Of a stretch of DNA of 20,282 bases, positions 16,167-20,282 are shown piece by piece (positions within the stretch are counted from its first letter, which is position 1; each line of letters opens with the position of its first letter). The notes under the pieces are model-generated. The model was not told where the DNA came from. It saw nothing but the letters and a program-made list of their open reading frames with translations, and did no database searches. The translations under genes were made by a program, and so were the position numbers. This stretch comes from Bacteroidota bacterium (GTDB taxonomy: Bacteria > Bacteroidota > Bacteroidia > B-17B0 > B-17BO), in the NCBI GenBank assembly GCA_025356715.1, contig JANXRU010000044.1, positions 1 to 20,282 of the forward strand. The letters run 5' to 3'.

Positions 16167-16191
16167 TAATAACATTAAGTTAATGTTATTA
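16167..16191. repeat. Perfect 25-base palindrome upstream of the beta-helix gene
   Basis: TAATAACATTAA (16167-16178) and TTAATGTTATTA (16180-16191) are perfect 12-bp arms around a single G at 16179. It lies 36 bases after the stop of the CxxCH gene, 47 bases before the TATCTTTG -7 element and 82 bases before the ATG at 16274. A hairpin with a one-base loop is unlikely in RNA and no T-run follows. A binding site for a dimeric regulator is more likely than a terminator. Confidence 0.7.
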
Positions 16192-16238
16192 TAAGCTAAT
16201 GGTAAAGTTTGCGTAATGATTTATGAAGATGTGTAAAA

Positions 16239-16246
16239 TATCTTTG
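16239..16246 (+). promoter_or_regulatory. Promoter -7 element for the beta-helix surface protein gene
   Basis: A perfect TAnnTTTG element (TATCTTTG) is followed 27 bases later by the ATG at 16274. The only TTTG upstream (16208-16211) is 27 bases away, too far for a normal -33 element. The promoter may therefore depend on an activator, for which the palindrome at 16167-16191 is an obvious candidate site. Confidence 0.6.
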
Positions 16247-16273
16247 CGTCGTTAAAACTAATAAAACAAAAAA

Positions 16274-18046
16274 ATGAAAAAAATTTATTTATCAGCCGCA
16301 GCATTATTAGCTGCAACATTTCTAAATGCACAATCAGCATTTTGGACAGCAACTTCTTACAAAGGTGCTTTCCCCATAACAGATAATACACCTGCTACTA
16401 ACTGGACAAGTGGATGGGCAAATTGGGACCCTGAAGCAACTGTATATGGAGCACCAACAACTACAGTAACTGGAAACATTTCAACAAACACCACATGGAG
16501 TGGAATTGTATATTTAGATGGTTTTGTTCATGTTATTAATAATGCAGAATTAACAATACAACCAGGTACAATTATTAGAGGGAAACAAACTGATATTACA
16601 GTTACACCAGGTGTTTTAGTAATTTCAAGAGGTTCTAAAATTCATGCAGTAGGTACAGCAGCACAGCCAATTATTTTCACATCTATCAAAGCTGAAAACA
16701 CTACTCGTGGTGCAGGTGATTGGGGTGGAGTTGTTTTATGCGGAAATGCACGTGTAAATTTACATACACTTACAACTGCATCAACAGGTTTTAATGAAAT
16801 GAAAGTTGAAGGTTTTGTAACTGACGAACCAAATGGCTATAGACATTTTGGTGGAACTAATGATGCAGATAACTCAGGAGAAATGTCGTATTGTCGTATT
16901 GAATTTGCAGGCGTTTCATTAAACCCATCTATTTTAAATAGTGAAATCAATGGATTAACATTTGGCGGAGTTGGATCCGGAACAAAAATAGATCATATAC
17001 AAGTTTCTTTTTCTGGAGATGATTCATTTGAATGGTTTGGAGGAACAGTTGACGCTAAATATTTAATCGCAATTAGAGGTAAAGACGATGATTTTGATAC
17101 GGATAATGGTTATAGTGGACGTGTACAATTTGGCTTAGCAGTTAGAGACCCGTATATTGCTGATGATTCCGATCCAACATATGCATCAAATGGTTTTGAA
17201 TGTGATAACAATGGCGTTTCACCTTATTTAAATTTGCCTTTAACTAAAGCAGTATTTTCTAATATGACAATGGTAGGGCCTTATGGTGATGGATCGGCTT
17301 ATGGTGATGTTGCTGGTGTAAACACGCATCATAAAGCAGCAGCGCATTTAAGAAGAAATATGGCTGAGTCAATTTTTAATACAGTATTTGTAGGTTGGAC
17401 TCAAGGATTACGTTACCAACAAGCATCTACTTTAGATAATTTAACGGCTCCTTCTTCAGCTGATAGTTCTTGTTATTTTCAAAATATCATATTAACAGAT
17501 GTTTCTGCAACCGCAGGTACTTTAACTGTAAATCAATTAACTTCTGTTAATGATGGAACTGTATTTACTCAACCTTGGTATCATACATATTTTGCCGCTA
17601 ATAATGTAGATACAATTACAACAGTTGCCCAAGTAAACTTTGTTGATGGCACATTTGCTAACTTATTTGTTACAACTCCTGATTATCGTTTAAAAGCAGC
17701 TTCAACAGCATCTACTGGAGCATTATTTACAAACCCTAAATTTGTTGGTGGCTTTGTTGGCATTAATGATTTAACTACTATCGTTCAAAATTCATTTGTT
17801 TTATATCCGAATCCTGCATCACAAAACACAACAATTTCTTTCAGCATAGCTGATAAAAACAATGTGAGTGTTTCTGTTTATGATGTTTTAGGAAATATAG
17901 TATCTACTATGTCTCAAACAAATGATTTTGAAAAAGGAAATCATTCTATCAACTTAAATACATCAAACTTAGCAAGTGGAATTTATTATGTTTCATTAAC
18001 TGTAAATGGTGCTAAAGAAATTAAAAAATTAATTATAACTAATTAA
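16274..18046 (+). CDS. Large secreted beta-helix-like protein with type A T9SS sorting domain
   Basis: The 590 aa protein has a clean signal peptide (MKKIYLSAAALLAATFLNAQ). The main body (about 50-440) looks like a right-handed parallel beta-helix, with turns such as VHVINNAELTIQPGTIIRG, GVLVISRGSKIHAVG and QPIIFTSIKAE, then GDWGGVVLCGNARV and SYCRIEFAGVS. A very acidic stretch (GKDDDFDTDNG, DPYIADDSDPTY) at about 268-304 could bind calcium. Residues about 506-590 form a type A sorting domain: SFVLYPNPASQNTTISFSI, VSVYDVLGNIV and SGIYYVSLTVNGAKEIKKLI. The protein is thus exported to the surface or medium. It has its own promoter and a strong terminator, suggesting high expression. It lies behind a TonB-dependent receptor and may hand over or bind the same substrate; this is inference. 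It is not a recognisable enzyme: no catalytic motif of pectate lyases or glycosidases is visible. Confidence 0.88.
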   Translation: MKKIYLSAAALLAATFLNAQSAFWTATSYKGAFPITDNTPATNWTSGWANWDPEATVYGAPTTTVTGNISTNTTWSGIVYLDGFVHVINNAELTIQPGTIIRGKQTDITVTPGVLVISRGSKIHAVGTAAQPIIFTSIKAENTTRGAGDWGGVVLCGNARVNLHTLTTASTGFNEMKVEGFVTDEPNGYRHFGGTNDADNSGEMSYCRIEFAGVSLNPSILNSEINGLTFGGVGSGTKIDHIQVSFSGDDSFEWFGGTVDAKYLIAIRGKDDDFDTDNGYSGRVQFGLAVRDPYIADDSDPTYASNGFECDNNGVSPYLNLPLTKAVFSNMTMVGPYGDGSAYGDVAGVNTHHKAAAHLRRNMAESIFNTVFVGWTQGLRYQQASTLDNLTAPSSADSSCYFQNIILTDVSATAGTLTVNQLTSVNDGTVFTQPWYHTYFAANNVDTITTVAQVNFVDGTFANLFVTTPDYRLKAASTASTGALFTNPKFVGGFVGINDLTTIVQNSFVLYPNPASQNTTISFSIADKNNVSVSVYDVLGNIVSTMSQTNDFEKGNHSINLNTSNLASGIYYVSLTVNGAKEIKKLIITN

Positions 18047-18061
18047 AATTACTAACTCAAT

Positions 18062-18099
18062 AGAGGCTGCCTAAACATTTTTCAGGCAGCCTCTTTTTA
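18062..18099 (+). terminator. Strong intrinsic terminator after the beta-helix gene, abutting the regulator start
   Basis: Perfect 11-bp GC-rich arms AGAGGCTGCCT (18062-18072) and AGGCAGCCTCT (18084-18094) enclose an 11-base loop and are followed by T5 (18094-18098). This is the most stable hairpin in the window. Only 5 bases separate its T-run and the following A from the ATG of the regulator at 18105. Confidence 0.95.
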
Positions 18100-18104
18100 T
18101 TAAT

Positions 18105-18803
18105 ATGCTCAACTCATTTAATATTGTATTCTGTACTAATCATGAATCGTCAGTTCTAAACGTAATTGATTATTTAAAAGAAAAACAATATTCTGTTTTT
18201 TTTGCAAATACAGAAGGTGAACTATTTTCAATATTAAAAAATAATTCAATCCAATTAGTTGTTGTAGAATTAGATTTAAATCAAAAAGATGGGATTAGCA
18301 TCACAACAGAAATTAGGAATACAAAAACAATTGAACAACCTAACATTATTATTTTTACAAATAAACCAGATGATTACATTCAAATAGCAGCTTTCGCTAG
18401 TGGTGCTGATGATTTTATAATAACTCCGATTAAGCCAATGCTATTAGAGCCTCGCATTGCGATGCTCAAAAAAAGATTTGCTTCCAAACATCCGCCCATT
18501 ATTGAAGAAGATGTTTTGAAAAAATTTTATGTAGACAGAGAGCAGTATGCTATAATCACTGAAAAAGGGAAGTTAACTCTACCTCGAAAAGAATTTGAAA
18601 TGATTAGTTTAATGTATTTAAACTCAAATAAAATTTTCACACGCCTCGATTTTGCAAAACAAATATGGGATTCTCCAGATGTTGCAAAAAGTAGAACGAT
18701 TGATATTCATATTAGAAATATTAGAAGAATATTAGGAAACGATATTATTAAAACAACGAAGGGTGTTGGTTATACCATTAATTTAGATTTAGATTTACTT
18801 TAA
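18105..18803 (+). CDS. OmpR/PhoB-family response regulator with atypical receiver domain
   Basis: The 232 aa protein is a receiver domain (about 5-125) joined to a complete winged-helix DNA-binding domain (about 140-230; KLTLPRKEFEMISLMYLNSN, FTRLDFAKQIW, RTIDIHIRNIRRILG, IIKTTKGVGYTI). The receiver lacks the key residues. After strand 1 (NIVFCTNHE) the acidic pair is replaced by Thr-Asn. The phospho-acceptor position is Glu55 in VVVELDLNQKDG, where the family has Asp. The conserved Lys before Pro is Thr107 in DDFIITPIKP. The switch Thr is kept (Thr85). Phosphorylation in the normal way is therefore unlikely; Glu may mimic the active state. There is no sensor kinase gene nearby. The start at 18105 is firm, because the first strand begins at residue 6, yet it lies directly behind a strong terminator. 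It probably controls the neighbouring surface genes (inference). Confidence 0.9.
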   Translation: MLNSFNIVFCTNHESSVLNVIDYLKEKQYSVFFANTEGELFSILKNNSIQLVVVELDLNQKDGISITTEIRNTKTIEQPNIIIFTNKPDDYIQIAAFASGADDFIITPIKPMLLEPRIAMLKKRFASKHPPIIEEDVLKKFYVDREQYAIITEKGKLTLPRKEFEMISLMYLNSNKIFTRLDFAKQIWDSPDVAKSRTIDIHIRNIRRILGNDIIKTTKGVGYTINLDLDLL

Positions 18804-18991
18804 TAAAATTAAGTTATCTTGAATTTGAACGATCTTCATTTCTATTTTCCTTAAAAAAATAGATGTCTCTATTAAATTTTAATTAAAATCATAAATACGG
18901 GTTATTATTCGTATAAAACCATACCTTTTTCTTTATTTTTCGCCATATTTTAGCCCGAAATATGTTATATTCGCATGGTAAAATTCAAAAA

Positions 18992-20131
18992 ATGGCGACT
19001 TTAACAAAAAAAATACAAATGGTTGATCTTAAAGGTCAATACGATAAATTAAAAACAGAAATTGATGCCGGAATACAAGAAGTTATAAATACAACCGCAT
19101 TTATAAACGGCCCCGCAGTAAAGGAATTTCAAGCAGATTTTGAGAACTATTTAAATGTAAAACACGTCATACCTTGCGCTAACGGCACGGATGCCTTACA
19201 AATAGCCATGATGGCCTTAGATTTAAAACCAGGCGATGAAGTAATTACAGCAAGTTTCACCTACGTTGCAACTGCCGAAGTAATTGGTTTATTGGGATTA
19301 ACACCTGTTTTGGTAGATGTTTATCCTAATACATTTGATATCGATATCGAAGCTATTGAAAAAGCAATTACATCAAAAACTAAAGCCATCGTACCAGTCC
19401 ACTTATTTGGCCAATGTGCCGATATGGAGCGGATTATGACTGTTGCAAAAAAACATAATCTATTTGTGATTGAAGATGTAGCTCAGGCCATTGGCGCTGA
19501 TTATACATTTTCTGATGGCAGAAAAGTAAAAGCTGGTACCATTGGAACTATTGGCTGTACATCATTTTTCCCGAGTAAAAATTTAGGCTGTTACGGAGAT
19601 GGTGGTGCTATTTATACAAACGATGATACTTTAGCTAAAAAATTACGCATGGTAGCCCATCACGGGCAAAGTGTACAATATGTACATGATGTTTTAGGGG
19701 TTAATTCGAGATTAGATACTATACAAGCTGTTGTATTAAAAGCAAAATTGAAACATTTAGATGAATATGCTGCAGCAAGACATAAAGTTGCTGACTACTA
19801 CGATAAAGCGTTAGCTAATCACCCAAAACTAAAAACACCTGTTAGAGCAAAAAATTCTACGCATGTGTTTCATCAATATACTTTACAATTAAATGGTGTT
19901 GACAGAACAAAATTAAAAGAACAATTAGCTGAAAGAGGTATTCCTGCTATGGTTTACTATCCTATTCCATTGCACGAACAAAATGCTTACAAAAGCGATC
20001 GTTTTAAAATAGGAGATTTTCCAGTTACAGAAAAATTATGTGCCTCCGTGCTATCATTACCCATGCATACCGAAATGGATGAACATACCTTAAAATATAT
20101 TTGCACTAACTTATTGGAATTAGTAAAATAG
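18992..20131 (+). CDS. DegT/DnrJ/EryC1/StrS nucleotide-sugar aminotransferase, WbpE-like
   Basis: This is a PLP-dependent aminotransferase that puts an amino group on a keto-sugar nucleotide for surface polysaccharide, O-antigen or glycan synthesis in the cytoplasm. From ATG 18992 it is 379 aa. Key features are FINGPAVKEFQADFENYL, CANGTDALQIAMMAL, FTYVATAEVIGLLG, VHLFGQCADM, the cofactor-stacking EDVAQAIGA, the PLP lysine in TSFFPSKNLGCYGDGGA (Lys196 from this start), and HHGQ and GVNSRLDTIQA. The closest remembered relative is WbpE of Pseudomonas aeruginosa, which makes UDP-GlcNAc(3NH2)A; the match is strong over the whole length, but substrate is not certain. A frame open from ATG 18962 would add 10 residues unlike the family, and ATG 19019 would also leave the conserved MVDLKGQY start. 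It lies 5 bases before a TPR-like gene. Confidence 0.92.
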   Translation: MATLTKKIQMVDLKGQYDKLKTEIDAGIQEVINTTAFINGPAVKEFQADFENYLNVKHVIPCANGTDALQIAMMALDLKPGDEVITASFTYVATAEVIGLLGLTPVLVDVYPNTFDIDIEAIEKAITSKTKAIVPVHLFGQCADMERIMTVAKKHNLFVIEDVAQAIGADYTFSDGRKVKAGTIGTIGCTSFFPSKNLGCYGDGGAIYTNDDTLAKKLRMVAHHGQSVQYVHDVLGVNSRLDTIQAVVLKAKLKHLDEYAAARHKVADYYDKALANHPKLKTPVRAKNSTHVFHQYTLQLNGVDRTKLKEQLAERGIPAMVYYPIPLHEQNAYKSDRFKIGDFPVTEKLCASVLSLPMHTEMDEHTLKYICTNLLELVK

Positions 20132-20136
20132 ATGTT

Positions 20137-20282
20137 ATGGAAAGTGAACTAACATTGAATGAAGATTTTTTAAGAGCTGATGATTTAATTAGAGATAATA
20201 AAATTTCAGAAGCTTTAAAGCTTTTAGAATCAATTATTTTGGAAGATCCTGGTTTTGGCAAAGCCCATAACCATATTGGTTG
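20137..20282 (+). CDS. TPR-like protein, N-terminal part (runs off right edge)
   Basis: An open frame begins at ATG 20137, 5 bases after the aminotransferase stop, and runs to the window edge (48 codons). It reads MESELTLNEDFLRADDLIRD, then NKISEALKLLESIILEDPGF and GKAHNHIG. The spacing of A-x3-I/L, the E-A-L-x-L-L-E pair and the DPGFGKAHNHIG ending match a tetratricopeptide repeat followed by the start of a second. There is no signal peptide, so the protein is probably cytoplasmic. The tight spacing suggests co-transcription with the aminotransferase. Confidence 0.75.
   Translation, partial: MESELTLNEDFLRADDLIRDNKISEALKLLESIILEDPGFGKAHNHIG

Noticed and set aside
12378..18803. Classical polysaccharide utilisation locus (SusC/SusD)
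   Set aside because: There is no SusD-like lipoprotein, glycoside hydrolase, sulfatase or hybrid two-component sensor; only the receptor resembles part of such a locus.
18966..18973. TATATTCG as the -7 element of the aminotransferase gene
   Set aside because: One mismatch and no TTG about 20 bases upstream. It fits the preferred start at 18992 but is not strong enough to list as a promoter.

Overview
The window comes from an AT-rich member of the Bacteroidota, most likely a gliding or surface-associated Flavobacteriia/Cytophagia-like lineage. The signs are type IX secretion (T9SS) sorting domains of both type A and type B, a PorP/SprF-family protein, a TonB-dependent receptor with an N-terminal carboxypeptidase-regulatory-like domain, the short (287 aa) primary sigma factor typical of the phylum, and promoter-like sequences of the Bacteroidetes type (TTG, about 20 bases, TAnnTTTG). 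I see no insertion sequence, phage gene, CRISPR array, rRNA or tRNA.

Layout. Bases 1-4809 are all on the minus strand: a membrane-anchored protein of unknown function followed by dapF, then a tripartite efflux operon in the order outer membrane factor, lipoprotein membrane-fusion protein, RND permease (the permease runs off the left edge). A divergent intergenic region (4810-4956) separates these from the plus-strand genes, which fill the rest of the window. These begin with a DegP/HtrA periplasmic protease, the primary sigma factor rpoD with its own promoter and terminator, and a DUF218/YdcF-like membrane protein.

The accessory part starts at about 8.5 kb. Three genes joined by ATGA overlaps encode a TPR protein, a very small surface protein (one SprB-like repeat plus a type B T9SS sorting domain) and a PorP/SprF partner: a miniature version of the SprB/SprF adhesin arrangement. 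A small helical orphan protein and a stand-alone SpoIIE/RsbU-type PP2C phosphatase follow, separated by a strong terminator.

From 12.4 to 18.8 kb lies a likely cell-surface module: a TonB-dependent receptor, a secreted protein with one CxxCH motif and a type A sorting domain, a large beta-helix-like secreted protein with a type A sorting domain, and an OmpR/PhoB-like regulator. The regulator's receiver domain has lost the usual phosphorylation chemistry (Glu at the phospho-Asp position, no acidic pair, Thr in place of the Lys), and its start codon sits directly behind a strong terminator. Perfect palindromes lie upstream of the receptor and of the beta-helix gene. My inference is that these genes form a regulated surface uptake or binding system; the substrate cannot be read from the sequence.

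The window ends with a WbpE-like DegT/DnrJ/EryC1/StrS nucleotide-sugar aminotransferase and the first 48 codons of a TPR-like protein.
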